From NCBI RefSeq assembly GCF_000003815.2, contig NC_049987.1, forward strand, positions 6,549,904 through 6,613,903: a stretch of DNA of 64,000 bases. Reading direction: 5' to 3'. The stretch is from Branchiostoma floridae (taxonomy: Eukaryota > Chordata > Leptocardii > Amphioxiformes > Branchiostomatidae). The translations under genes and the position numbers were made by a program. The notes beneath the pieces are model-generated. The model saw only the letters and a program-made list of their open reading frames with translations, was not told the origin of the DNA and made no database searches. Shown here one piece after another: positions 42,401 to 57,400 of this stretch (its first letter is position 1; every line of letters starts with the position of its first letter).

Positions 42401-45400
42401 GTACTAACAACTACTACGACTATATATACATGAATAGATAAAACTTAGTGGTAACTCAAGTTGATAGTAGAGCACACGTACGTAAAAGGCATTTGAGGGT
42501 CATGAAAGGAATATAGCTCTGCTTGGTCACTCTTGCTTTATTTTTTTAAATTTTAAGTTCATTTTAAGCTAGAATTGTTTATTTTGAATTGGCTAGTTTG
42601 GTATACCTGGTGATGCGTATTTCAGAGCCAAACAAGCGATATTGATGAAGTACTACAAGTAGAATCTCAACCTGTCGGTAGCATAGATGACATCGTGAAA
42701 TGTTAATAGTGCCTTACTTTCCTGCCCCTCTCCGAGGCCTCCCAGTGCGCCTTGGTCTCCTGCAGCTCGTGCGCGAACGCCTGCGCACGGCGCTCCGTCA
42801 CAGTCAGGATCTCCCGGAGCTCGCTGCGCATACGCTGCTCCTCGTCGATGACGATCTGCATGTCCCTAACCTGGTATCACGGAAATTATATATAATCAAA
42901 AGACACTGTTTTCACCACCGCGGGAAAGAAAAATAAATTGCACCTAAATGGGCTGTTTAGAGGTTGATAGAAACTTTGAACATGTGTTTTGATGTACATA
43001 GATTGATGGTGTCGTAGATATTGGTCCTGGCATTTACTTGAACTGTTCGTCGTACGCAGTTTTCTGCACCGTTATACAACGACGGGAACCATCTTCTGGT
43101 TTGTTCTAGTACTCAGTGCAACAGTTTCTTTAGTAGTCTCAGTTTCTCCCACCCACCTGGTCCTGAAGCTTGCCTATCAGTTTCCTGGCCTCGGCGTTAG
43201 CCCTGTTGGCGTTGGTCAGCTTCACTTCGCACTCGTTCAGGTCTCCCTCCAGCTTCTTCTTGGCCCTCAGCGCCTCAGCCCGGCCCTTACTCTCTACCTC
43301 CAGGGACGCCTGGAGACTCTCGATGGCACGAGCCTGGTTTTTACTATATCACGGTGCGAAAAGAAGACATGCACAATGTGGACAACTTTTGTCAGATCTA
43401 TAGATTTCTTATTGGTTAATCGGTTGGTCAGTTGGTTGGTCGGTCGGTCGGTTGAACGAATATACATAATGAGTAACTATTTATCTTCCACTAGATTATG
43501 CTTACGTCCTTTCCTCGTTGCCCCTCCTTTTCCATGGAGAGGTACTGCTTGTTATACATGCCCGGGAAACGTGTACATTCTTCATGTCTTACCGTGTAAC
43601 CTCAAACTCCTCCTCCTTCTCAGCCAGCCTCCTGTCGATGTCCGACTTAAGCTGACCGAGCTCCAGGTTAAGACGTATCACCTTGCCTTCCTCCACCTCC
43701 AGACTGCTCTCCGCCTCCTCCAGCGCCGTCTGGAGCTCCTCCTTCTCCACCTCAAGACGCTTCTTGGCCTTCTCAAGCTCGGAGATGGTCTTGGCACCTT
43801 CCGCAACAGCTTCATTCAGTCCGGCAACGTCGTCTGAAAAAAGTTATGAAACAATAAGATGGACACATTAAGGATTGAACAGTAATGGGAAGATGTTTTA
43901 TAACAAAGAAATGTGTCTTAACAAACCAGAGCTGGTTGGCATCTGGTTAAATTTCCGTTGGAATTAACTATGCAAATGGAACATTTCAAGATGGTGTGGG
44001 AAAAACATGACAGATAGCTACAAAAGCAGGCACCTACAAGTATTTAAGAAGAGATGGGAATATACGACTGTTACAAAATGACGTTTGGTGCGAACAAACA
44101 ACTGCTCCTTGCTTGCTTGACACGACGTCTCACCTTGAAGCTGCTTGTTCTCTTTCTTGAGGTTTTCCATGGCGACCAAGGCCTCTTCGAAAGCCGTCTT
44201 CAGCTTCATCAGCTCGTTGTTCAGCTCGTGGTTCTCCTTCCGTGACTCATCCAGCTCCACGGTGATCTCGGTACACTTCGACTTCCAGTTGGAGATGATT
44301 TTATCCATCATACGCTGCGTGAGGAAATACAAAATCGCATAAGATAAGATATGAACCGGGATGACACAAAACCTCCTCAATAGAATAACGAACTACATCA
44401 ATGTGAAATACTTTGTATCAACTAAAGACACAGCATAAAAACATACTAGTGATGATAGAAAATGTTAGGCTGTCAGCTTTTCTCATTTGGGCTCTTTGTA
44501 TTGGCTTCATTCCTTTTGGTGCAGATAATCACTTTTTTAATCGCTGTCCTACCAGCCATTAACCAAAACAATGATGATGGTACTGAATCACTGGTATTCG
44601 TTGCCTTGTACGCAACTTTGTACAGGTCAATGTTGTTGGAAGTCATGTTACGTCGTTTTCACCTGTTTCTTCTCCAGCTGTATGACCAAGGTGTTGGACT
44701 TCTCCACGTCCAGCATCAGGTCCTCGTTCTCCGCCCGGAGTCTGTTCTTCGTCTTCTCCAGGGAGGAACATCTGGAGTTGGAGATCTCCAACTTCTCCTC
44801 CATGTCCTGGAGACGGGCAGCCAGCTTCTTCTTCGCCTCCTCCAGTTCTTCTGTCCTCTGGATGGCGTCGGTCTCGTACTTGGTCCTCCAGGCTGTCACC
44901 TGTAAAATGCATTATATAATGTAATTTTTAAAGTAAACTATTGTCAACAATGTGATAGCCACTGACAATGTCAAGACCTAAAGATTGGTTGCAAATCTGA
45001 AGTACTACCAAAAACAGTGGCCAATTAATCACTGATGACTATAGCTACCAAGATGTCTTGATACTGAATCGTGTAGCGTTTGTATGAAGCAGGCATTGAT
45101 GGACACGTGTTTTGAAGGCCACTGTCATTGACGACGTGTGCTAGGTTAGCTATTGAAGATGCTTTGTTGTTGTTCTGTTTTAGGGCTCAATGTAGTTGAT
45201 GATGTGTTGGTTTGCACATAATGTAGATCGCATAAATAGACAAACAACAAACACCTCTGTGTTCGCCTTGGACAGCCCCCGCTGCGTCTCTGTCTTGGCC
45301 TCCTGCTCCTCCTCCAGCTGCTCGCGGAGAGAATCGCAGTCATGCTGGGCAGCACGCAGCTGGTGAGCCATCAGGTTCTTAGCCTTGGACTCGTCGTCGA

Positions 45401-48400
45401 GCTGGTGCTTCATCTCATCCAGCTGCTGCAGCAGCATGCTCTTGTTCCTTTTAAAAGGATGGTCATTAATCGCGAACAGAACACAATGGCAATATACGTG
45501 TAAACTGCATCTGGTGTGGACTTATACTTTCCCGTTGGTCCTTCTTTTTCATGGTTGCTGAAAACACAATGTATTCGGAGTGTATTCTTTTCATGAAAAA
45601 CAACAAGCCGATTTGGTGGTTTACATTATTCCCTTTGTAGGGAGGAGTTAATCTAGTTGTATGTGGACTCATATCCTTGCCTGCTGAGATGAGTTGTCAT
45701 ACTCTCTGCCTCGTCCAGGTGTCGCTGCAGGTCGGTGTTCTCGGCCAGCAGCCGCGCCTTGAGTCCTGAGATCTCCTGCATGGAGCGGGTGTGCTCGTCC
45801 AGTTTCAGGTTCACTTCCTGCAGCTTCTCCGTGATGTCACGGTTCTGCTTCTCAAGGGCGACCTGGAGGAGCGAAAGATCGTCTTGATGATGTAAGCCGT
45901 CGTCACACTGTCAATCTCTAAAATCACGCTATNNNNNNNNNNNNNNNNNNNNNNNNNNNNNNNNNNNNNNNNNNNNNNNNNNNNNNNNNNNNNNNNNNNN
46001 NNNNNNNNNNNNNNNNNNNNNNNNNNNNNNNNACACCAAATACTACTGCATGCTTCTGTATGACAGTAGCAAATGCTGAATTCCAATACTCACGTCTATA
46101 GTGAATGTGTTTTCGAATACATATATTTTTGTAGTTTCCTAGAATTACTGTTAAGAAGTATTAGAAGTAGAATTTGTCAGTGGGTGTCCAATAGATTAAT
46201 TGATTGATTGACGGTATCGTGTTCCGTACTCACCTGCAGCTCCCTTAGCTGGTCGGCATGTTTCCTCCTGAGGTCCGCCATGTTCGTGTCGTGCAGCGCG
46301 CTGGCGGCCTCCATGTCCCGCCTCAGGTTCAGGATCTCCGCCTCGCGCTTACGGGCGTACTCCGTCTGTCAAGGAATGTAAGGTAAGATTGTCATCTTCG
46401 TTCTTTTACTTGGTAGACGTACACAGGAACTTCTTCTAGTCTGGAAGCCTGCGTCTTAAGATAGCTTTGACGACTGACTAAGCTTTCACATAACTGAATT
46501 AATAACTGAATTATCAATATCACAGGAGATACAAGGTTAGTGTATATCGCTGTAAAATTTTTTTTTCATGATACATATATAGGGTGGGCTACATATAAGT
46601 GAGAGAGCGCTGAATGGACACAAGTATAGGTGCAGGTGCAGGTATAGGACAGGTACAGGTGAAGGTGAAGGTGCAGGTGCAGGTGCAGGTACCGGTACAG
46701 GTGCAGATACAGGACATGTGCAGGTGCAGATAAAGGACAGGTAAAGGTGCAGTTGTAGGTAAGCATGCCCCACCTGTGCTGTAGTCTGCCCAGCCGACTC
46801 CTCCAGCCTGTCCCCGATGTCGTCCAGTTGATGCTGCGCCTCGTTCTTCGCCTTCTCCGCCTTAGTGCGGGCGTTCCGCTCGGCCTCCAGATCCGCCTCC
46901 AGCTGCTCTATTCGGACCTGACGGTAGAGATCAGTGGTTTATTACTCACTAGGAAACACCTTGAAGGAATTTTAGCTACCAAGCAGAACATTTTCAATCT
47001 AGAATGCCAAGGATGTCAGTTTTAAAGCTTTCCTATGATGTATTTTAATGGTCAATGTGATTTCATCAAGCTATCCTTACTTTATGTGCACTTTACATTG
47101 GAAAGAAAAAAGATGGTGTCATCGTCTCTTTAAATCACGTAAGACATGTCTTAAGAGAACACCTCATGACCTCACCATGAGTTCCTTGATCTTGGCCTGG
47201 AGCTGCGCCACCAGACTCTGCTCGCTCTCCAGTCGGGTGTTCAACGCTCCGATCTCAAACTCCCGCCTGGAAGTTAAATATTGGTTGATAAACCACTGAC
47301 TGTACACCTAGCCTAGGCGTTTCAAGTAGACCTGATCATTTCAGCCTGGGCGAGTTGGCAGTCAGTCCAGCGTCGATACGTCAGTGGCTACGTTTTTCAC
47401 GTATTAACCCTTGGCTGTGTTGAAGAAACCTTTTAAACAATAGATACACAATTTCGGACATCAATATCCTACACGGTGTTTTGTTACCGTCACCATAGGT
47501 TTGCACAAGAAATAATCAGCTGGAAAACTGGTTCACATTTTTGTTCATCGTTCGCTTTAATCAAATACACAAATGTAGTAACGAGTTCATAGATTATAGA
47601 GACTGCCTTACTTCTTTATCTTATCCTCCTGTTCATTCTTGGCCCTTTCCATATTCTTTAAGGAGTCCATGTTCTTCCTTAGTTGGTCCTCCAATTTCTT
47701 CTTGTCACGTTCAGCCTCGACACGGAACTTCCTCTGGCGGTGGAAACTCTCCTCCATCTAGAAATATTGATTTACAACTTCCTTATTCGGAGTGTTTGCA
47801 CTCACGTGACCATCACATACATGTTGTCTGTCATATTGGATGGTTAATGTCGCCAGGTAAACTTGAATGCGTATCTGGAACCATGGCGTTGTATAAATGC
47901 ACATCAACAGGTCTGTATCCTCCAGGCTCAACCAAACAGTCTGGCGAATATTTCACAAACAACCTGGAGTATTGGTTATCTGTTGAAATTATACATGTGT
48001 ATCTTTCGGCTGCCTAGTATGATCTAATTAACAATAATGAACGAATTTGCCCTTACATCTTCGAGCTGTTCTTCCAGCTTGTTCTTGAGCTTTGTCAGGT
48101 TGTTGACTTTCTCTTCCTCTGTTTGTAGGTCCACCAGGGTTTGCTAAGGAAAAATGGGGCATGTCGACATAAACAGAACCGACGCACATGAAACTGGAAG
48201 GTTCGGTGTAAAGTGTCTGTGTAAGTCTTTCTGTTGATATGTCAATACGAAATTGATAGATACAACGGACATTGAATTTATGGGCCTTTTTACTGCGTGG
48301 TATATCAACGTTACCAATCCACGGTACTGCGGTACATAACGGTGGTGCTCTCACCTCCTGGAGTTCTCGGAGTTGCTTATTTTCCCTGTTCAGTCGTTTG

Positions 48401-51400
48401 ATGTTGTTCTCGGCCTCGGACAGTTCCTCCGCCGTCCTGCGAACCCTCTCCTCAGCAGCCTTCTTGTCTTTCTCCATTCTGAAATGACGTTTTGGTACAT
48501 GTTATAATTTTGACGTCTACAGTACGATCATGCTTCCTTTTCAATCAGAGTAAAGCTACGATATGCCATGTAGTGTGTCTGCTGTACGACATGAATGGTC
48601 ATCATTTGATTATCGTCTTTATTCATTCTTAAACACTGTATTTGGACACTGTCCCAGCGACAACCTGTCGAGAATATTACAAATGCGAGCATCGTTTACA
48701 AAGAATTGTGGTTCCAATTCAAAGCAGAGATACGCCCACACTGATTGCGTCTCATTCATGAATATTAACTGAAAGAGTTCGTGATCACTTTGCAAGACTC
48801 GTCTCCAAGTCGTCCACGTCCTTCTTAAGTTCTTCGTTGTCTCCGTCCAGTTTCTTCTTGGCCTGTGTGAGTTGGAGGTTGGACTCCGTCAGCTCGTCCA
48901 GGCTCTCCTTCATCTCTTCATTTTCCTGCTGCAGAGACGCCTTGTTCTTCACCAGCATGGCGTAGCGTTCCTCCTGGTCCTCCTGGAGATCGTGCATCTG
49001 GGAAGAAGAAATAACGCATGCAATGATGATAAATGGCTGTATTTGACTACATAATTTAGATAGAAAAAACAATGATGTTTTGGGTTCCTTTTGTCTTGAA
49101 TATCGTCGTCGTTGCAATGTTTTCCTAAATCATGACTTCTTGATATTCTCATCATTATGTTGTCATGTAACCATTTTCCGTTATGTTCCTTACAGTGTGT
49201 ATTTGGATGTCGTTGATTTGCTCTTCCGAAAGGCTTAAACCTGTTTGCAAATGTTCATGTCATGATAACGTTGTCGTCGAATGTACATGTAAATTCAAAT
49301 ATGACTTCTAGGTTTAGCCAGTGCATTGAATATGGCAGATAATACCTATATCATAAGCACGTGAGAGCAGATACTTTATTGCCCTTGCTCTTGACTATTC
49401 CAGCGTCCCTTACCGCGTGCATCTGGTTCTGGATGTCGTTGCTTTGCTGCTCCAGGGCCGTGCACTTCCTCTCCAGCGCCTTCCGCAGGTTCTCCTCTTC
49501 CAGATACCTCTCTCTTAGCTCATTTAGCTCGGCTTCTTTGGCACGCAGCTCTTCCTCCGTGCGGAACCCTTGCAGGAGGGGCTTGATCTGTAATCAATTA
49601 CTTTCATATATTACCATTCAAAACATTAGAAGTTGTGTGAAGCGGAGGAAATAAGAACTTGAAAGGCAACTTTATAGACGTAGGGAGTGACAGAGAATGA
49701 TTGTAAAGCAGCATCAGGTACTGGTATGAGAATGGACGTGCTATTAATTGAAAACATCACTTGACCTAAATACGCTGTATATTACAACACTTTGGTTTAG
49801 TCTTTTTGAATTAAAGACATGGACTTTCAAGTTAAGATTAAGAAGGATTTTGGCGATGAAAATTGGCTTAGTATTTAAGATCGGTAAACGCATATTTCTA
49901 TTGTCACTGGCTACTGTAATATACTGTTCCTTGCTGGATCGAAAAGGCTATCTGGATCAATCTATCAACACTATTAAGAACAGAGACGTGAGGAAAATAG
50001 ACACGTACCTTCACGTACAGCTTCCACCATTCCCACGTCCTGAGCTTAAGCCATTTCCGGACGTTCCGCTGCAGAATCTGCCTGGCTTCCCTGGAGAGGG
50101 TTCAACACAACAGATCTTCGTTCAGAAAAATATACATATACTAGTCTGTTCATTTATACATTAATGACAGATTAGCTACGATCTTATATATGTGTATAGA
50201 CGGTTTTGCTTTGCATGTTTTATCGAGGTGGATGGGGATATTGGACCTGTTAATTGTGTCCGACATGCAAAGAAGTCAGCGNNNNNNNNNNNNNNNNNNN
50301 NNNNNNNNNNNNNNNNNNNNNNNNNNNNNNNNNNNNNNNNNNNNNNNNNNNNNNNNNNNNNNNNNNNNNNNNNNNNNNNNNAGCGGTTTTAATCATTTGT
50401 CAGTCTCTCCGTGACCTACCATGGTGCTCCCCATGGCGAACCTGGCGCTCTCCAGCTCTATAGCCTCCAGGATCTTCTTCGTGGCCTCCTTGTTCTCCAC
50501 AAACCCTCCGGCCACGACCTGGGGAGCCAAGATCTGGTACCTGCGGACAAAATCATTAGCAAGGTTTTTGGAAAGTAGGACTCATGGCAACCATGTGGGA
50601 ACGCATAACCTTTTGCATAGGTCCGTAACAAGAACAAGAAAGAAGTAATTATATGAACAAATGTCCAGTACCTCTGCTTGAGCTATCATAGTCATTCAAA
50701 CCAGACAACCCTAAATTTTCTCACATTCTCTTGACAGACTGGCCTACGTCTTCAACCCACCAACATGGCGGATGCTAGTTACGTCTAGGCCACGTGAGTC
50801 TTAAGACTCTATCCTGCCCTGTGTGGAAAAGTCCCTCTGCAAATCCCCTCCAGTGCAGCAGGTTTAACCAGCCAGTATGGTGTACAATAGTCACGTGCGC
50901 GCAAATCTCCTGTCCTGTGGAAAGCTTACCTGTGTCTGAACTCGTGATAGGGCATCCTGTTGGGGAAGTCTCTCCTACAGACCTATCCAGTGCAACAGCT
51001 TTAACCATCCAGTATGGTGTACAATAGTCACGTGAGTGCAAGCATCCTGTCCCGGAAAGCCTTGCCTGTGTCTGAACTCGTGGTAGGGCATCCCATTGGG
51101 GAAGTCCTTCTACAGATCCCCTCCAGTACAACTACAACAGGTTTGACCATCCAGTATGGTGTACAATAGTCACGTGAGTGCAAAAACCCTGTCCAGAAGA
51201 AGTTTACCTGTGTCTGAGCTCATGGTAAGCCATCCCATTGAGGAAGGCATTCTACAGATTCCCTTCAGTACAACAGGTTTAACCATCCAGTATGGTGTAC
51301 AATAGTCACGTGAGTGCAAAACCCTGTCCAAAAAAAAGACTTACCTGTGTCTGAACTCGTGATAGGGCATCCTGTTGGGATATCCCTTCCTACAGATCCT

Positions 51401-54400
51401 GATGCCCTCCAATACACCGTTACACGTCAGCTGGTGCATCACCAGGGGAGAGTCGATGACGAAGGCAGACTTGGTCTCGTTGGGGATGATGCAGCGCACG
51501 AAGTGGGGGAAGGTGTTCTTCAGGGTGAACATCAGTTTGTTCAGTTGTTCCTAGTTATGAGAAACAGGAAGGGAACTTTAAATTTAATGTTCATATCTTG
51601 CCCTCATTTATAAGGGCGCTAATAGTACGTAAATCGATATCAAAACAATGTAGATATAGATAATCGTTGAATATCAGAGGAGGGTTGGAAGATACAACCC
51701 GACCAATTCTATGTCTTATCTTTCAATGACAATGTTTTCTATTTTTGGCAGAAAAATGATTTCGTAATCAAGAGAATTTGACAGTAACGTATTTTTCTAC
51801 CAAGCCTCACCCTGTGAAGAGCCGACACTGTCTGAAATGCTGCGCTTTTCTTGGCTTTTCCCTTCTTCGGCTTCTTCCCTTCGCCTGTTGAGGATCACAG
51901 AGTAGCCATACACATACACACAGTAAACATATACACAAGTATGGTTACATGTAGATTTGTGTGGTCGAATACCAGTCAAATTCCCTTTCGAACCTGAAAG
52001 ATTAATCAAGATTGCGGAGAACAGATATTTCTGGACAAAATGGCACAAAGGCTGAAAAAAAATTTTTAGGCATCTACCGTCACTTGTAAAGACGCACAGA
52101 GCTGCAGCGAACATAACTTACCGTTTTGACTGTTGGATCCCACGTAATCCTTGAACATGTCTGACATGAGCGAACTGGTGGACTTCTGCAGCACTTCTAC
52201 CACTGACTCGTTAATGGGGTCCTTGTTCTTCTCCAACCAGTGAGCCACGTTATAGTTCACCTGATGACAAGTTATAAATAAGAACACTAACTTTTTCATA
52301 GCTACCTCAGTGCCACTTACGTTATACAGATCTTTCAGCTAGGACGTTTCAATGTGTCTGTGCCACTGAAAGTACACCACAAGAAATTAAAACTATCAAA
52401 AATGATGATCTGAGTGAACTTCATGCGGCCGACTTTGTACAGATTGCTGGCTTCACGTGTCTGTTAGGTCCCGCGCTCTAGCGACTGGTCATTCTACCAT
52501 GAATCTGGCTGTAGTATGGGTGATTATACATTTGGTTAGACATCTTTGATTTGGTAGAACACAGTTTAACTTGAGCTACGATAGGGACGAACTTGAACTC
52601 ACCGTGGCAGCGTAGTGCTTGATAGCGAAGTCCGACGTGTACTTGACCTTGTGTCCGACCTTGGGGGTCTGGAAGATGCTGGACTTGCCTGCGTGGTTGT
52701 TGTTCAACTTGGCCTTGAACGTCATGTCCGTGGCCTTGGGGAACATGCACTCTTCTTCCAGGATGGACATGATACCGAGTGGCTGGAACAGATAAGGATC
52801 TCTGGTTATGATATGTTTATGACTACTGTATCGTGCCATGGCCACTTTGATGACTCTTGAATAGTGACCAACAGATTCAGCTGCAGGACTCAACTGTGGT
52901 ATCCTGTTTCATAAAGGCTATCATCATCATCATCATCAAAGGCTAGCAAAAGAGTAAAATCAGAGGCGTTTGGTGGCTAAAATCCTATGGTGAAGTGATA
53001 ACAATTTAAACAGATCACGATGAGCAACATACATGACTTCGTTCCACTAACTGTTCTGCAGTTTTTACTCAGTACCTTCTCGATGAGGTTGATGGTTGCC
53101 TGCAGGTCCATACCAAAGTCGATGAACTCCCAGAAGATGCCCTCACGATAGTAAACCTCCTGCTCCAGCACGAACATGTGGTGGTTGAAGTACTGCTGAA
53201 GCTTCTCGTTGGTGTAGTTGATGCAGAGCTGCTCGAAACTGTTCAACTGAAAACACAGGGCAACAAAGACTATTAGTCCGCATGATCTGTCCCATCTTGT
53301 AATCCTCCTGTACTGTGGTTTTAAAAACTGCTGACGTGTGTAGTTCATAAATACTTTCTCAAAAATGTTGAGCTACAAGATGGAAAGGGTTACCGTGTGA
53401 CAATATACAGGTTTGCCCACAGTGGTATGCATGGCGACATTATGGAAAGACATTATGTGCACATCTTTGAGAATGACTACAGACAGACAAATTCAGTGCT
53501 GAAAAGCGTGAAACGTCAGATTATGCTATGATATGATATTTTATTTCATGCTGCAAACTACGTGCAGTACCTCGAAAATCTCGAACCCTGCGATGTCCAG
53601 CACACCTATGAAGTATTCCCGCTTCAGCTCTGTGGCCAGCGTTTCGTTCAGCCGTCCCTGCAGCCAGATGAACAGCCTGGGAACATCAAGAAACAAGTTT
53701 CGTTCCTGTAAACGTAACCAAATGTATGCGTTGTCCGTGTTATTAAAAAAGCCATTGTAACCTTTGTTTATCTGTTTATTTGTTTGTTTTTCTAATTGCT
53801 TACTTGCTTGTGGAGAATACGCATTTTGTCAGAAAAAAAGTATCGCTCCTGACAGGAGTCCTGTGGCCCTAAACGCAACAGATTGTCAAGTCGGTAATGG
53901 ACGTCGTTGCCCTTGTTTATTTAATTCTTCTGTTTGTTTGTTTCTTTGTGTGTTTGTTTGTTTGTTCTTGTTTACCTGTTATAGATGGACTTGCTCAGTG
54001 CGCCCACGGAGTAAAAACACTGCTCGGCTGTCTGCCCCTTCACCACGAAGTCGTTCCCAACCTTCACTCGCGGCTTCAGCAGTGCTTTCGTCATGTCGGC
54101 ACTCGGCACACTGAACAGGTGACCCACCTTCTCAGCCGCTATGGGACGGAAAGAGATGGGCTGTTATTTCCTCAGCCAATTAAGTTATTTTCACATCAGT
54201 CATAAGTCTCCAAGCAGACCCTACGATGCCTTAGAGATAGTATCAAAGTTGGCCAAGGAGCCGGCCAAAGGCGGCTATAGTCCTTGGCCAGCTTTGATAC
54301 TATCGCTGAAGCACCCGTAGGGTCTGCTTGGAGACTAATCGGCCATAGCAGTGTTTGTGGTTGAAGGGCATAACTGAAGAAATTTCTGAATGATTACTAT

Positions 54401-57400
54401 GATATTTGATTCGTGGTCACATCACAGCGTCATTTTGCCATAGTGATGAGCCTTTCCGTTTAGACTAGAAACCACACAACCAAATTTCAAAAGGAAACCT
54501 CCTGCACGCCCCCTGACCTTCCATGCCGTCACACTCGGCCTGCTCCCCTCTCTCCTTGAACTTCATGTTGCCATAGTGACAGATTCCCGACACGAGGCGG
54601 TACACCTGAGGCAAGGCACCAAGATAACAACATAAACTTGTAGGCCTTACGTATCTTGGATCTCCATCGCCATTAAGGCTATGATGCGTTTTATTGTGAT
54701 CAATGCTGTCTTACTGGGATCTCAGCCCAAAAGCTGAAGCGCAGTCGCGTCCGCACAATGGGCATACGACGGTAGCGCTGGGGTCGGGTCGTCTTTTCTA
54801 GATCTGTCTTTTCGAGGAAAACATTGAATTGGGTGTCTTTACTTTGAAAAAGTTTTGAAGTAGGTTTGTTGAGTAATGGATAAATCAACACCAGAATAAG
54901 AATAAAGATTTGTGTATTCGACTAACATGACAACAAAATTCTACAGGAAAATACATGTTTCTTTTTCAAGTATTTCGATAGAATAGTGCAAAAATGTTCT
55001 ACCTGCATCTTCTCGTCATTACTGAAGCCCAGAATGTCAAACGCCTCATCAGTGAACCGCATCTCTTCTCGGTCATCGACCCCGGCTATGGTGACGTCAC
55101 CCTGGGAGATGTACTTGTACTCACGAGCGTCGTTCACAAGCAGCAGCTTTTCTGTTAATGGTGTTCGGTTTTTTAACCTTTCTTTTGATTATAGTATATA
55201 ACACAACACATTTAATATCTTTACTCTCTACTGAGTTCATTAATTAAACAAATATATCGACGTAATTTCTTCTCAGTACCCGGTATATTTTTATTGACAC
55301 TGACTACGTTGGTTTGACAGTGCATTACGAATTTCGAAAATTACCATAACGATGTAACCGTTGATTTGAGGATTAAAATCACGGTTATTCAAACAATAAC
55401 GCACAGCGCGTGTACATTGATTTTGGAATTACGAAATTAAGTCTCATCTGCATTGTAAAAGAGAGTCTCTCACCAGTGTATTGAGGAAAGGCTCCCGACA
55501 CCAGCTGGTAGAACACGTGGTAGCAGCGCTCGCCGGGCATCTGTGAGATCACGCGAGATTTCTCGAGAAGATCTAAGAAAGACGAAAATCCACATAAGAC
55601 TTCAACTCATGTCACTCATGCAATGTCTCTGGCTACATTGTCTCGTGCAGCTAACACTACGCCCCTAGATTGGTCGGAAGTTAGAGGTTGAGTATTGAAG
55701 AAGGCCAAAGATTCGGCTGAAATTTGTCGTGTAGACTTCAAATAGTACTTATAGTACATGCAAACGAGTTCATAACTATTTCTTTCTTTCCAATTCCATT
55801 CCATCTATAAACGCGAGCCTACATTGTTTGTTTTTCAACAAATAACTTTATGAAAATTCAGACTCACATGTCTCGATATCAGCCCCGGCCAGCTTGCCCT
55901 TTCCGCCGAAGTGGATCCGGATGAACTTGCCGAACCGGGAGGAGTTGTTGTTCCGGTTGGTCTTGGCGTTCCCGAAAGCCTCCAGGACAGGGTTGGTCTG
56001 CACAACCTGGTCTTCCAGCGTGGCCTACAGCACGGCAGAGAAAGGCCAGGGTGGATGCAGGTACTCTCCAAGCAGAGGTTGNNNNNNNNNNNNNNNNNNN
56101 NNNNNNNNNNNNNNNNNNNNNNNNNNNNNNNNNNNNNNNNNNNNNNNNNNNNNNNNNNNNNNNNNNNNNNNNNNNNNNNNNCTGTCTTCCATGAATGTCT
56201 TTTCCAGCTCTGTGTAAAGTCCATTTCTTTGTGAATTCGAAGTTAATTCATTCTCTTTTCAACTTTATAACAACTGAAAGTTGAGTGGAATCACAGAGTG
56301 GAATATGTTATCACCAAGCACAGTAGGGGCATCTTCTCTGGATAGTTTTAAAAAATACTTGCAGATAGATGCGCAAATGTTAGGTGTGACGGATCGTTCA
56401 TTGTAATATAACCAGCTGCTACCGCGCCGCGTGCCTGCGAAGCTGGTGTGTTACGCCGAAGGGCAATTATACCGGCTATATAGATACAGATAAAGACAGA
56501 AAGGCTCAGAGATATAGCCATTAAATCGTGTACTTAGGCACCCATAGCTTGATGGACATTCAACCAGATGTTATCAAAGTTTCATGCTGTTGATGATATT
56601 GTATGTGTAAGTTTTGAAGCGATGCCTTACATGTATGTTGTCTTGCCTTATGTATGGTGCATGATATCAACAATTGCCGCCTGTGTTAAACGTTGTGCTG
56701 TTGTACTCCTCGTTAAGTCTGAAAGTGTTTCCTAATCTGTACTTACTTTCTTCCCGCCAAACCCTCCGCCGTCCCGTACCTCCCCCAGAGCGGCGACGGT
56801 AGCGAAGTACGCGATCACTTTCTTCGTGTTCTCCGTCTTCCCGGCTCCGGACTCACCCCTAGGAGAACGGTATTACTCTATCTAAATCAAACTGCAAAGG
56901 GTGCATCTATGTTTGTACTGATCACATGTCACTTTAATCGTCAAGAAAGATAAAAGGAGGAAAGAAAATTTTATGATTTGATAGCAAAGATTTAGAAGGA
57001 TCAGAGACGCTTACGTGATTAGAATGGACTGGTTGTCACGGTCTAGAGCGAGAGAGAGTTGACAGATTAGAGAGATAATAAAAGAAAACGAAAGGAAAGG
57101 AAGGAAACATACATGTAACAAGTCCATGGAAAGATATGCAGTTGAAACGAACAATCAAAAGAGGTGTATTCAGTGTACCACACCACCCCATTTATACCAA
57201 CCTTCGCGAATCGAGACCTGGTACAATTTTATGTTTATTAAACGAAAGTTTTATGTATATTCCAATTTTGCATTGTGAGGTCTGTCATATCAATAGATTA
57301 ATCTGCTTGTGGTATAGAGTCTTTTGAAATATGTAGTACATGTACTTGGAAAAGAAACGTTAATCATTCACCCTCCAGCATGTTCCTGTAGGCTTCATCC

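Noticed and set aside
45681-46365. 38-residue deletion in the MyHC-A rod
   Set aside because: A 100-N gap lies exactly between the flanking exons and their phases fit a missing 114-nt exon, so a gap is more likely than a real deletion.
46537-46773. Pro-Ala-rich ORF
   Set aside because: Translation of the CAGGTG-type simple repeat; it runs through the exon 28 donor region.
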